From a virus: DNA of 24,678 bases. Under the pieces are notes generated by a model, which saw only the letters and a list, made by a program, of their open reading frames with translations, made no database searches and was not told where the DNA came from. The position numbers and the translations under genes are program-made. Shown here in pieces: positions 1 to 7,366 of the stretch (positions are counted from its first letter, which is position 1; every line of letters begins with the position of its first letter). The stretch is taken from IMG/VR virus record IMGVR_UViG_3300013099_000608, positions 1-24,678 of that record; one strand, written 5' to 3'.

Positions 1-11
1 ACCCGAAGCCT

Positions 12-20
12 GAAAGGAAG
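12..20 (+). promoter_or_regulatory. Ribosome binding site of the first gene
   Basis: An AAAGGAAGG purine tract lies 8 bases before the ATG at 29. It supports that start for the Acb2-like gene. The 28 bases before the start hold no other recognisable signal. Confidence 0.6.
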
Positions 21-28
21 GCGTAAAC

Positions 29-406
29 ATGGGACACAGACAGAGCGAGACACAGGTGAAGTCGAGCTTCACCACGGATGAGCACGGGAATCCGACGGGT
101 GGAGTGACGACGATGGCTGCTCCGGGGATTGCTCCGGGTTCGGTTTCACCGAATGAGACTGCCATCGTCATCTACTATCAGGACGGCATCGTTGGTGACA
201 GTGGGCAGAACGGGGCGTTCGTTGAGGACGTGATTGAGGCTGCACGTCAGCGCCTCATGTTCTTCAACAGCAACCCGAAGTTCCGGTGCCGAGAGAACTC
301 TCTCGCGATCACCAAGCTCGAGGAAGCACTCCAGTGGTTGGATTGGCGAACACGTCAGCGTGACCTTCAGGGTGTCGAGAACACCTACGAGACTCATACC
401 GAGTAG
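29..406 (+). CDS. Acb2/Tad1 hairpin-domain-like protein (putative cyclic-nucleotide sponge)
   Basis: This is a 125-residue soluble protein with no signal peptide or membrane segment. Residues 1-60 are polar and probably disordered. The C-terminal half carries a helical region ending in a motif of the form ENSLAITKLEEALQWL followed by RTRQRDLQGVE (about residues 91-118). That pattern, a basic residue, S-L-A-x-T/I-K-L-E-E-A, an aromatic helix and a R-rich G-V-E tail, is what I remember of the Acb2/Tad1 hairpin family in phages. Characterised members bind cyclic oligonucleotides or other nucleotide signals and so block CBASS or Thoeris defence. The family assignment is by memory of the motif. 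Function as a sponge is inference, since many family members are untested. The start has a good ribosome site, and a terminator follows the stop, so this is the last gene of its transcript. Confidence 0.6.
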   Translation: MGHRQSETQVKSSFTTDEHGNPTGGVTTMAAPGIAPGSVSPNETAIVIYYQDGIVGDSGQNGAFVEDVIEAARQRLMFFNSNPKFRCRENSLAITKLEEALQWLDWRTRQRDLQGVENTYETHTE

Positions 407-458
407 GCTGACGGTCTGGGGTTGGAAGCTATCTATCCTGGGAAACCCCCAGTACAGC

Positions 459-487
459 GGACTCCCTTCACGGGGAGTCCGTCTTTT
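459..487 (+). terminator. Rho-independent terminator after the Acb2-like gene
   Basis: An 8-bp perfect stem (459-466 with 473-480, GGACTCCC/GGGAGTCC) with a 6-base loop is followed by GTCTTTT. A smaller 5-bp hairpin (438-452) lies just before it. The last T of the tract is also the first base of the tRNA. Confidence 0.7.
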
Positions 488-558
488 CGGGGGTCGTCTA
501 TGTGGCAAGACCCGTGGTTTTGGACCACGCAAGCGGGGTTCGAGTCCCTGTCCCCGAG
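487..558 (+). tRNA. tRNA-Gln (anticodon UUG)
   Basis: A complete 72-base cloverleaf can be folded by hand. The acceptor stem is 487-493 with 551-557 (seven pairs, one G-T). The D stem is 496-499 with 508-511. The anticodon stem 513-517/525-529 encloses the loop TTTTGGA, giving anticodon TTG. The variable region is 530-533. The T stem 534-538/546-550 encloses TTCGAGT. The weak U1-A72 pair and G73 discriminator are the usual tRNA-Gln identity elements. The CCA end is not encoded. Positions 8-9 are TC rather than the usual TA, and position 37 is G. It would decode CAA, and CAG by wobble. Confidence 0.9.
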
Positions 559-612
559 CTTTCCTTCCTTCGTGTGATAGGGTTGTGATATCCGATCCCG
601 AAGGAGTACTCA

Positions 613-732
613 ATGGGTGCCAAGATTGAAGGCGGCAAGCGGACCAGTTCGTCTGGTGTCGCAACTGCCCTGAACACGGCCGGACAGCGCACGTCGTCCG
701 GCAAGATCAAGCTCGAAGGCGGTAAGTGCTGA
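613..732 (+). CDS. Small hypothetical protein (39 aa)
   Basis: A short reading frame begins at an ATG 7 bases after a strong AAGGAG (601-606). That signal is the main reason to believe it. The product is 39 residues, basic and Gly/Ser/Lys-rich, and carries an approximate internal repeat: KIEGGKRTSSSG near the start and TSSGKIKLEGGK near the end. No family is recognised. Its stop (TGA 730-732) overlaps the next ATG by one base, so the two small genes are probably translated together just ahead of the terminase gene. It could be a small virion or regulatory peptide; the sequence does not say which. Confidence 0.55.
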   Translation: MGAKIEGGKRTSSSGVATALNTAGQRTSSGKIKLEGGKC

Positions 733-911
733 TGGATGTTCTCGTCAACCTTCCAGGGTCTGCCGTCACGGAGAACCCGAACCCTGCTCGCTCGAGCTAT
801 CACCGACCTGAAGTCAAGAGAGCTGTCGAAGCTCTCGACCCGTACGTCTCTGACAAGACCCGGGCCCGTGATGCGAAGACGCCACCACGCTCCAAGGGTG
901 GCCCTGCCTAG
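732..911 (+). CDS. Small hypothetical protein (59 aa)
   Basis: This 59-residue frame starts at the ATG formed by the TGATG junction with the preceding tiny gene. A weak GAAGGCGG lies 10-17 bases upstream. The product is Pro-, Arg- and Lys-rich (21 charged residues or so) with a short helical centre (PEVKRAVEALDPYV) and a basic tail. It has no recognisable domain. It ends 11 bases before the terminase start. This is the place where a small terminase gene often lies, but the protein is too short and lacks the coiled-coil oligomerisation and N-terminal HTH expected of one. Evidence for coding is its position, coupling and open frame; it is less certain than its neighbours. Confidence 0.45.
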   Translation: MDVLVNLPGSAVTENPNPARSSYHRPEVKRAVEALDPYVSDKTRARDAKTPPRSKGGPA

Positions 912-922
912 CAGGACAGCCC

Positions 923-3496
923 ATGGTCGATCACTCAACGATGGATTGGGGAGAGAAGGAATGCCCTGAATGTGGCGTCTCCTTCTCTCCGACCCATCCC
1001 AGCCGTATTCGTTGCCTTGACTGCCGTCCACCCGTTCCGTCAGGGAAAGCTGCTCCGTTGGAAAAGGTCTGCGTCAAGTGTGACGCCGACTTCACCGCGT
1101 CCGGCACCGGAGCCCATTACCGGAAGTACTGCGAGCCCTGTCAGGAGATCCGGCTCGTGGAGATCGCTGCTGAGAAGGTCGTCAAGGACGAAGCCACCCA
1201 GCGCAGACGTGAGCGTGAGCCCACCAAGGACTGGACGCCCATGGACGGGCTCAAGGATGTCGGCAACCGGATCTATGAGGGCGATTGCGTCAAGTGCGGC
1301 ACCCACTGGATGGGCAAGGGGACATCCGGCGCCAACCGGAAGTTCTGCTACGAGTGCAAGCCACTCCGCGACCACGGCGCCAGACAGCAGCGCGAGCGTC
1401 CATACTGCCAGCTCGAAGGGTGCCAGAAGCAGATCCCGAAGAGCAGGGGCGTGAACGCCAAGTACTGCACCGAGCAGCACCGCAAGAAGTCCGGCAAGCT
1501 CAGATATGCGGCGAAGCTGCAAGCGAAGAAGGACGGTGAGAACACCGTCAACATGTTCCGTAATCCGAACACGACCAGCCCTGTCAAGCAGGAGCGTCAG
1601 GGTCATGTGATGAAGGTCATCAAGGACGACCCGATAAAGCTCGAGATGCTGCTCAACGGCGACATCACGGCGAGCGCTCTCGCCATCCAGCTCGATGTGT
1701 CCGTGCCGGCTGTGACCAGGGCGATGCATGCCATCCTTGCCGAGATGGCTGTCGAGAACGAACGGGCCAAGTGGAAACAGTCGTCACGGGTCAAGGCGAT
1801 GCTGCCCAAGGCCAAGATGGACAGGGCTCGTGTGCTCGGGCTCTCCGGCCAGACCGACACCACCGAGTACACCCTGCTCATCGAAGAGCTCGTGCGTGCG
1901 TACTCAGTCTTCTCTCGCCGGTACTTCAACCTTGAAGGCAAGCGCCCCATCATCAAGGAGTTCCATCTCAGATGGATTCGCTCCATCATCGAAGCCTACG
2001 CAACAGGGGGGAAACAACTCATCCTGTCGCCCCCGCGCCACGGGAAGTCCGAGACCCTGATCCGGTTCGTCATCTGGCTCGTCATGATGGACCCGAACAT
2101 CCGTATCGGTTGGTTCTGCGCTTCGAGAGACATCGCCGAACTGATGCTCGGTTCGGTGAAGGACATCCTCGAGAGCGATGAAACGCTCATCAGGGACGTG
2201 CTGCCACCTGGTGAGATATTCGACCCTGGGCTGAAGTCGAACAAGCCATGGTCGAAGAAAGAGATCAAGGTCGCCCAGCAGACCCACATCGGTGCCAAGT
2301 CATCGACCATGATCGCCATTGGGCGCACATCGAAGTTCCTGTCAAGGGACATGGATCTCGTCATCATCGACGACCTTGAAGACTTCGACTCGACCCGTGA
2401 AGAAGGTCAGCGACTCTATTCCAAGAACAAGCTCGCAGAGATCGGGACACGCAAGGTCGAAGAGACGGCCGAAGTCTACATCGGCTCACGCCAGCACCCT
2501 GATGACATCCCGAACTCGATTCTCGATCTCGAAGACACCATCCTGCAATGGAAGATAATCGTCGACTCGGCCCACGACGAAGAGTGCGGTGAAGACCCTG
2601 ACGACCTGACCGTCCATACCGACTGCATGCTGTTCCCCGAAGTCCGGTCGTACCGGTATCTGATGGAGAAGAAGCTCGAGATGGAAACGCTCGGTCTCGG
2701 ACACATGTACCCGTTGCGCTACCTGAACAACCCGATACCCGAAGATGGGCAGGTCTTCGATGTGAAGCTCATCCGTGACGTCGGCCTGAACCGTGAGCGC
2801 GGTCTCGGGCTCGAAGGTCTGCCGTTGGGCTGGCTCGTCGGTGGGCTCGACCCGTCGGCGCGCGGTATCCAGGCATCGTACCTGTGGCACTACCGTGCAG
2901 CCGACACGCCCCAAAAGGTGAAGCTGTCGATGGTCGACATCGACACCCTTCAGTCCGGTGGCTCGCAGGGTGCGCTCAAGATAATCCGTGAGTGGTACCA
3001 CACATACGGGCTCGAGCTCTGGTACTTCGAGACGAACTCCACGCAGGTTGACTGGTTCGACACCATCAAGCGTGAGCTACGGACACGCCCGTGCCACATC
3101 TGCGAAGAGACCCACCCTGAGATCGTCATCAAGGATCACAACACCGGTAAGAACAAGAAGGACGCTGAGCTGGGCATCTCGTCCATGGCTCCGCTGTTCC
3201 ACTCAGGCTCTGTTGACCTGCCGTTCGGAACCAACGAAGCTCGGCGCAAGACCAACATGCTGCTGCGCCAGCTCGAGCTGTGGACAACCGACGGGGTCGT
3301 CAGGAAGAAAGCCAAGACCGACATCAAGATGGCGATGTGGTTCCCGTGGGCAGGCAAGATCCAGAGCTTCACCAAAGAGCAGCGTGCCACACAAGTTGAA
3401 GTCGCGGTGGAGTCGTCGTACCCTATGTTCGGCGATGTGGGTGGTCATGCACCCTGGGGTGTGACAGATGCGAACGTTTACGGACTAGGGAGTTGA
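923..3496 (+). CDS. terL: Terminase large subunit with N-terminal zinc modules and HTH
   Basis: This 857-residue protein is the ATP-driven DNA packaging motor and nuclease. The ATPase shows a Walker A SPPRHGKS at residues 369-376 and a Walker B ending VIIDD with acidic residues 483-484. The RNase H-like nuclease has D643 (GGLDPS), E703 (WYFETNS) and D765 (SGSVDLP) as likely metal ligands. The N-terminal 190 residues are unusual: four zinc-binding modules at C14/C17/C31/C34, C50/C53/C70/C73, C122/C125/C142/C145 and C162/C167/C182/H186. A putative helix-turn-helix follows at about 239-273 (KLEMLLNGDITASALAIQLD onwards). Typical large terminases are 450-600 residues and lack these parts. ATG 923 is preferred to ATG 941 because neither has a strong ribosome site and 923 lies nearer the previous stop. 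It acts at the portal during head filling. Confidence 0.95.
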   Translation: MVDHSTMDWGEKECPECGVSFSPTHPSRIRCLDCRPPVPSGKAAPLEKVCVKCDADFTASGTGAHYRKYCEPCQEIRLVEIAAEKVVKDEATQRRREREPTKDWTPMDGLKDVGNRIYEGDCVKCGTHWMGKGTSGANRKFCYECKPLRDHGARQQRERPYCQLEGCQKQIPKSRGVNAKYCTEQHRKKSGKLRYAAKLQAKKDGENTVNMFRNPNTTSPVKQERQGHVMKVIKDDPIKLEMLLNGDITASALAIQLDVSVPAVTRAMHAILAEMAVENERAKWKQSSRVKAMLPKAKMDRARVLGLSGQTDTTEYTLLIEELVRAYSVFSRRYFNLEGKRPIIKEFHLRWIRSIIEAYATGGKQLILSPPRHGKSETLIRFVIWLVMMDPNIRIGWFCASRDIAELMLGSVKDILESDETLIRDVLPPGEIFDPGLKSNKPWSKKEIKVAQQTHIGAKSSTMIAIGRTSKFLSRDMDLVIIDDLEDFDSTREEGQRLYSKNKLAEIGTRKVEETAEVYIGSRQHPDDIPNSILDLEDTILQWKIIVDSAHDEECGEDPDDLTVHTDCMLFPEVRSYRYLMEKKLEMETLGLGHMYPLRYLNNPIPEDGQVFDVKLIRDVGLNRERGLGLEGLPLGWLVGGLDPSARGIQASYLWHYRAADTPQKVKLSMVDIDTLQSGGSQGALKIIREWYHTYGLELWYFETNSTQVDWFDTIKRELRTRPCHICEETHPEIVIKDHNTGKNKKDAELGISSMAPLFHSGSVDLPFGTNEARRKTNMLLRQLELWTTDGVVRKKAKTDIKMAMWFPWAGKIQSFTKEQRATQVEVAVESSYPMFGDVGGHAPWGVTDANVYGLGS

Positions 3497-3497
3497 C

Positions 3498-4040
3498 ATG
3501 CAGCTGAAGGATATAGACGTTCACCACCTTCACATCGGTGACGTTTCGGTGGACTTCCACAACAACATGGAATGTGACAACCGCGGTGACGACCGCATCA
3601 TCTTCTTCTCGGCTGCCGGTCGGGAAGACTTCCTGAAGATCAAGGCGAAGTTGGACAAGGAAGCAGCGAAGAGAGTCGCCAACTACCCCGACACGGCCAC
3701 CTTCCAGGGTCAGCCGATCTATCTCGTCAAGACCCCACTCGACGAAGATGAAGAAGCGTGGCTCTCGTTCTTCCTGGATAAGAACGACACGGAAGCACGC
3801 TTCGATGAAGACATCATGGAGTTCCTGATGGAGCTCGGTGAGCAGGAAGCCCGTGACCTGTTCCTGCTCATGTGGATGGACAACGCTGGACACTGCGGTA
3901 CCTGCGGAGCGCTCGAGGGCAAGTGTCTCAACTCGACCTGCACGCGGACACGGGTAACCAACAAGCTCTTCCTGTTCAGCGGTGGCGTGGTCGCTGATGG
4001 CTGGAAGGCTGACCAGATGAAGGCGATGGAACGGGTATGA
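3498..4040 (+). CDS. Hypothetical zinc-binding protein between terminase and portal
   Basis: This 180-residue acidic protein starts one base after the terminase stop, with AGGGAG 3487-3492 upstream. A C-x2-C-x6-C-x4-C cluster at residues 133, 136, 143 and 148 looks like a small zinc ribbon. The N-terminal part alternates hydrophobic and charged residues (predicted strands), and the middle (about 80-128) is helical and strongly acidic. No family is recognised. Its stop overlaps the portal start in an ATGA junction, so its translation is tied to that of the portal. Position suggests a role in packaging or head assembly, but nothing in the sequence proves it. Confidence 0.85.
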   Translation: MQLKDIDVHHLHIGDVSVDFHNNMECDNRGDDRIIFFSAAGREDFLKIKAKLDKEAAKRVANYPDTATFQGQPIYLVKTPLDEDEEAWLSFFLDKNDTEARFDEDIMEFLMELGEQEARDLFLLMWMDNAGHCGTCGALEGKCLNSTCTRTRVTNKLFLFSGGVVADGWKADQMKAMERV

Positions 4041-5830
4041 AAACTCTCGAACATGTGCTCGATCGATCACGCATCCTGAAGAACCTTGCGAACATCACCG
4101 ACCGCGAGCGCATCCGTGCCGTGATGAACGGTGGCGCCGAAGGGGTGCAGGCCGTGATGAACTCGGCAGCGATGAGTCAACAGCTCTCCTTGCCGGCCGG
4201 ATTCTCGGTCGACCTGCCCACGGCGAACATCATGCACTCAGGTATGGAGCGCCAGTCGCAGAAGATCGGGCGCCCACCGACGCTCAAGACCGACATGATC
4301 CCGACCCGTGACACGAACAAGGCCAGGGAAGCTGCCGAGAAGCGTGCCAGAATCGTGACCGGTTGGGACGAGACGGCCAGCTTCGACATGCAGTTCCCCC
4401 AGATCGCTCGCTGGCTCATCGGCTACGGCTACACGCTGCACGTCATCAGGGAACGTACGTTCGGTGGCGAAACCTATCCGGTCGCCGAGCTCCGTGACCC
4501 GTTCAATGTCTACCCCGGCCAGTGGGGCGTCGACCAACAGCCGTCCGAAGTGGCCATCTATCGCAGGGTCACACGCAGGGACATGAAGAACATCTTCCCC
4601 CATGTGCGAGAGAAGATGGCTTCGATTGACAACGCTCGCAAGGGCAACGCCATTCAGGGGTACGCCCAGATCTCAGGATGGGAAGGCAAGGGCTCGGACA
4701 CCGTCACGGTCATCGAGTACATGTGCGACGACGGCACCTACATCGTCTGCCCTGAGTACTCCATGATGTGCAGCTTCATCCCGAACCCGCTCACTTCCGG
4801 CCCAGCGTTCGTGATGATAAAGAAGTACTCCTTCGACCAACTCCAAGGCCAGTTCCATCACGCCTTCGGGCTGATGGCGATGATGGCCAAGCTCAACATT
4901 CTCGGGCTCATCGGCGTCGAGGATTCCACATTCCGTGAGACCAACGTCATCGGCGAGATGAAGGGGAACACCTACAAGCGTGGACGGTTCTCCTACAACG
5001 AGTTCGAACCTGGCACCCGTATCGAGAAGCCGACATCCGACCAGCTCCAGCAAACGTGGCAGGCCATCAACATCCTGGAACGCCAGTTCCGTGTCGTGTC
5101 GGGTTACGACGTGGCGCAGGACGGGCAGTCCCCGAACTCCTTCGCGACAGGTCAGGGCATCCGTGAGCTCGGCTCTTCGGCTGACCTTGCCGTCAGGGAA
5201 TATCAGACAGCCATCGGGCATGGCGTCGAACTCATCGACCGGAAGCGGTTGGAATGGGAAGAGAAGATGCACCCCGAGACAGAGAAGAGAGTGATCTGGT
5301 ATGAAGGTGGCACTCAGTTCGAAGAGAAGTACACCCCGTCGAAGGACATCGACCAGGACTACCGGACCCAGCGCATCTACGGAGCTATGGCGACCTTCGA
5401 TGAGAACTCGAAGATCGTGGCAGGACTCCAACTGGTGCAGGCGCGGATCATGGACAGACGCACGATGCAGGAGAACCTTGACGGATTCCACAACGTGAGT
5501 CTCATCAACCAGCGCATCGACGAAGACCAGGCGCGCGAGATGCTGCTCCAGTCACTCGGCATGCGAGCCCAGCAGGGCGACCCGACGGCCGATATGGCGC
5601 TCGTCGAGATCATGGATAGCCCCGAAGACATCACCAAGATTCTGAAGAAGCTGTTCACCCCAGAAGCCCCAGAGCCATCGGCAGAAGAGATGGCGATGAT
5701 GGCCGGACAGGGACAACCGGGTATGCCGGGCGAAGAAGGGCTCGAGGGTGGACCACCACCGGGCGTACAGACGATACTCTCCCAGATGGAATCGGCCGGT
5801 GGCGGTGTCCAAATGGTCGGACAGATGTAG
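4037..5830 (+). CDS. Portal protein
   Basis: This 597-residue protein is the likely dodecameric portal at the head vertex, through which DNA enters and leaves. The assignment rests on position after the large terminase, length and composition. The N-terminal helical region is followed by a wing-like segment with aromatic and acidic motifs (YGYTLHVIRER, AELRDPFNVYPG at about 135-165). A long helical stretch follows (about 260-480), with a segment rich in Q/E resembling the portal crown and barrel (REYQTAIGHGVELIDRKRLE near 390). The C-terminal 50 residues are Gly/Pro/Met-rich and probably disordered. The size is at the upper end for long-tailed phages and usual for podovirus portals. It overlaps the previous gene by 4 bases. 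A weak AAGGCGATGG is the only upstream purine tract, so translational coupling is likely. Confidence 0.88.
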   Translation: MKTLEHVLDRSRILKNLANITDRERIRAVMNGGAEGVQAVMNSAAMSQQLSLPAGFSVDLPTANIMHSGMERQSQKIGRPPTLKTDMIPTRDTNKAREAAEKRARIVTGWDETASFDMQFPQIARWLIGYGYTLHVIRERTFGGETYPVAELRDPFNVYPGQWGVDQQPSEVAIYRRVTRRDMKNIFPHVREKMASIDNARKGNAIQGYAQISGWEGKGSDTVTVIEYMCDDGTYIVCPEYSMMCSFIPNPLTSGPAFVMIKKYSFDQLQGQFHHAFGLMAMMAKLNILGLIGVEDSTFRETNVIGEMKGNTYKRGRFSYNEFEPGTRIEKPTSDQLQQTWQAINILERQFRVVSGYDVAQDGQSPNSFATGQGIRELGSSADLAVREYQTAIGHGVELIDRKRLEWEEKMHPETEKRVIWYEGGTQFEEKYTPSKDIDQDYRTQRIYGAMATFDENSKIVAGLQLVQARIMDRRTMQENLDGFHNVSLINQRIDEDQAREMLLQSLGMRAQQGDPTADMALVEIMDSPEDITKILKKLFTPEAPEPSAEEMAMMAGQGQPGMPGEEGLEGGPPPGVQTILSQMESAGGGVQMVGQM

Positions 5831-5842
5831 AAGGAGCACAAC

Positions 5843-6127
5843 ATGCCACTGATCGACTTCACCAAGAAAGACAAGCTCGGGCGACCGACGATTGTCGACC
5901 CATCCAAGCAGCCCGCGACGGCTCAGGACATCCTTGAAGAGATTCCTGAGATCGACACGGTGCCAACACCGGTCATCGACTGCTCGAGCATCCCTGACGG
6001 CAGGTACGGCAAGGACAAGGTTGTGGCATGGTTCATGGACAATGGGCTCTATGTCGACCCCAACGCCACCAAGATCGATCTCATCAGAGTAGCGAGGGCG
6101 CTCTGCGCCGAACAGGAGACATCATGA
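5843..6127 (+). CDS. Hypothetical protein (94 aa)
   Basis: A strong AGAAGGAG (5829-5836) lies 6 bases before the ATG. The 94-residue product has a polar N-terminal half and a compact C-terminal helical half, GKDKVVAWFMDNGLYVDPNA followed by TKIDLIRVARALC (about 58-89). The pattern of two short helices with a conserved loop resembles small SAP/HeH/LEM-like or Ish1-like helix-extended modules that bind nucleic acid, but the likeness is weak. The stop overlaps the next ATG (ATGA at 6124-6127). The role is unknown; position between portal and virion genes suggests a structural or assembly accessory. Confidence 0.8.
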   Translation: MPLIDFTKKDKLGRPTIVDPSKQPATAQDILEEIPEIDTVPTPVIDCSSIPDGRYGKDKVVAWFMDNGLYVDPNATKIDLIRVARALCAEQETS

Positions 6128-7362
6128 GCATTACTGACACCCGACCTTTCTGTGGACAATGTGGATGGAAGCCTGACAACTCAGGGCTTGGAGACATCGG
6201 TGACGACAAGATCTGTGACTCGTGTGGCGCTGACCTGGCATTGTACGGGTTCGCTCTTGAAGGTCCGGAGAATCCTCCATCAGTACCGAATGCGAATGCT
6301 GGTGTCGAACAGGTCACGTTCCAGTGGACAGCATCACCAGCGTCATTTCCTGGTGGATATGACTTCCGGTACAACCTTGACGGTGGGGCATACACCATCG
6401 TTTCGAACGCAACATCGCCACAGGTCATTCCGGCAGCAGCTGGCGTCGAGGTGTGCGGGTCGTTGCGTGGTTACAAGAATGCCATCGCATCGGACTGGTC
6501 AGCAGATGATTGCGCCACGGCAGAAGCAGCAGCAGCTACAGGAGCAGATGCAGGAATCCCCGGAGTGTTCACACCTTCAGGTTCAACGATCCCTGCCGAT
6601 TTTGCTGGTATGGCAGGTATCATTGCCAATCCGTTAACACTGTGGACCGTAGGTCAGCATGTCGTCCTTGGTGACACTTCGCAAGCCTATTGGGATGGTG
6701 TAGCTTGGCAAGTCGGAGAAGTACCAGAGCCAGGGCCAACAGGGTTCTTCACGTTCACGGAGGCAAATGACCACTTGTCAACACCCTGGACGGCAGATCT
6801 AGAGGTTTCCGAACAGTACGGTTTCGAAGTAGATGTAGAGCTTATTGATTGGACTCCAACGACAAAGGCTATCTTGTTTGACAACTTCGACATAAACAAC
6901 AATCGAGGGCAACGATGCAATATCGAAACTACTGGAAGCTACAAGGTCGAATGGAACAATGACGCCTTCCAGTTTCTCTCCTTGGTACCTTCGGCTCCGT
7001 TGTTGAACAGGAATGTCATCCGGTTCGATTACGACAATCTTGCAGCTGTTGACACCATAAGCGTCATGCTCAACGGAGCGCCTGACGTTCAAGGAGATAA
7101 AGCTCTCAACGGAGCGAACAAGTCCAATCAAGGAGAATCCCTCCTGTTGGGGATGCACCGAGCTCAAGCAACGTGGAACATACGTGGCGACGTTTACAAG
7201 GGAACGGTCCTTGATGCCGGCGTAGCGGTTGCTGTGATGGATGCTGATGATGGAGGATTCCCTGCCGGCCCTGTCGCTGACGGATCAACCTTCACGTCGA
7301 ACGGTCGGGTATGGACAGTGCACGGCATAGGTGTTTCTTACACCCCACCACCACCAGCCTGA
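6124..7362 (+). CDS. Zinc-ribbon / FN3-like / LamG-like virion protein
   Basis: This 412-residue protein starts at the ATG within the ATGA overlap; an upstream in-frame extension to 6028 would run through the previous gene and is rejected. It shows a zinc ribbon at C10/C13/C31/C34, an FN3/Ig-like segment at about 50-135 (VTFQWTASPASFPGGYDFRY), an Ala-rich linker, and a short motif typical of phage fibres, TLWTVGQHVVLGDTSQAYWD, near 175-195. A jelly-roll or LamG-like region follows at about 215-410, ending in GPVADGSTF...GRVWTVHG. Such parts usually make surface-exposed, carbohydrate-binding virion proteins. The C-terminal motif recurs in the protein encoded at 21413-22534. The DNA is clearly poorer in GC than its neighbours (79 of 180 bases at 6781-6960 are G or C), a sign of separate origin. 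Cargo, fibre or head decoration are all possible. Confidence 0.8.
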   Translation: MSITDTRPFCGQCGWKPDNSGLGDIGDDKICDSCGADLALYGFALEGPENPPSVPNANAGVEQVTFQWTASPASFPGGYDFRYNLDGGAYTIVSNATSPQVIPAAAGVEVCGSLRGYKNAIASDWSADDCATAEAAAATGADAGIPGVFTPSGSTIPADFAGMAGIIANPLTLWTVGQHVVLGDTSQAYWDGVAWQVGEVPEPGPTGFFTFTEANDHLSTPWTADLEVSEQYGFEVDVELIDWTPTTKAILFDNFDINNNRGQRCNIETTGSYKVEWNNDAFQFLSLVPSAPLLNRNVIRFDYDNLAAVDTISVMLNGAPDVQGDKALNGANKSNQGESLLLGMHRAQATWNIRGDVYKGTVLDAGVAVAVMDADDGGFPAGPVADGSTFTSNGRVWTVHGIGVSYTPPPPA

Positions 7363-7366
7363 GAGG
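7361..7366 (+). promoter_or_regulatory. Ribosome binding site deciding a TTG start
   Basis: GAGAGG overlaps the stop of the LamG-like gene and lies 6 bases before TTG 7373. No ATG or GTG in the same frame exists near it, and the next ATG (7550) would remove 59 residues and has no ribosome site. This makes TTG the best start. Confidence 0.5.

Noticed and set aside
732-911. The 59-aa gene as a small terminase subunit
   Set aside because: Too short and without the HTH or coiled-coil oligomerisation region of known small terminases.
4673-5491. Minus-strand frame (272 codons) opposite the portal gene
   Set aside because: Antisense shadow with repetitive Leu/Val/Arg/His composition typical of reversed GC-rich codons.
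6028-6123. Upstream extension of the zinc-ribbon/LamG gene
   Set aside because: It would overlap most of the C-terminal half of the 94-aa gene; ATG 6124 in the ATGA overlap is a normal coupled start and begins just before the zinc ribbon.
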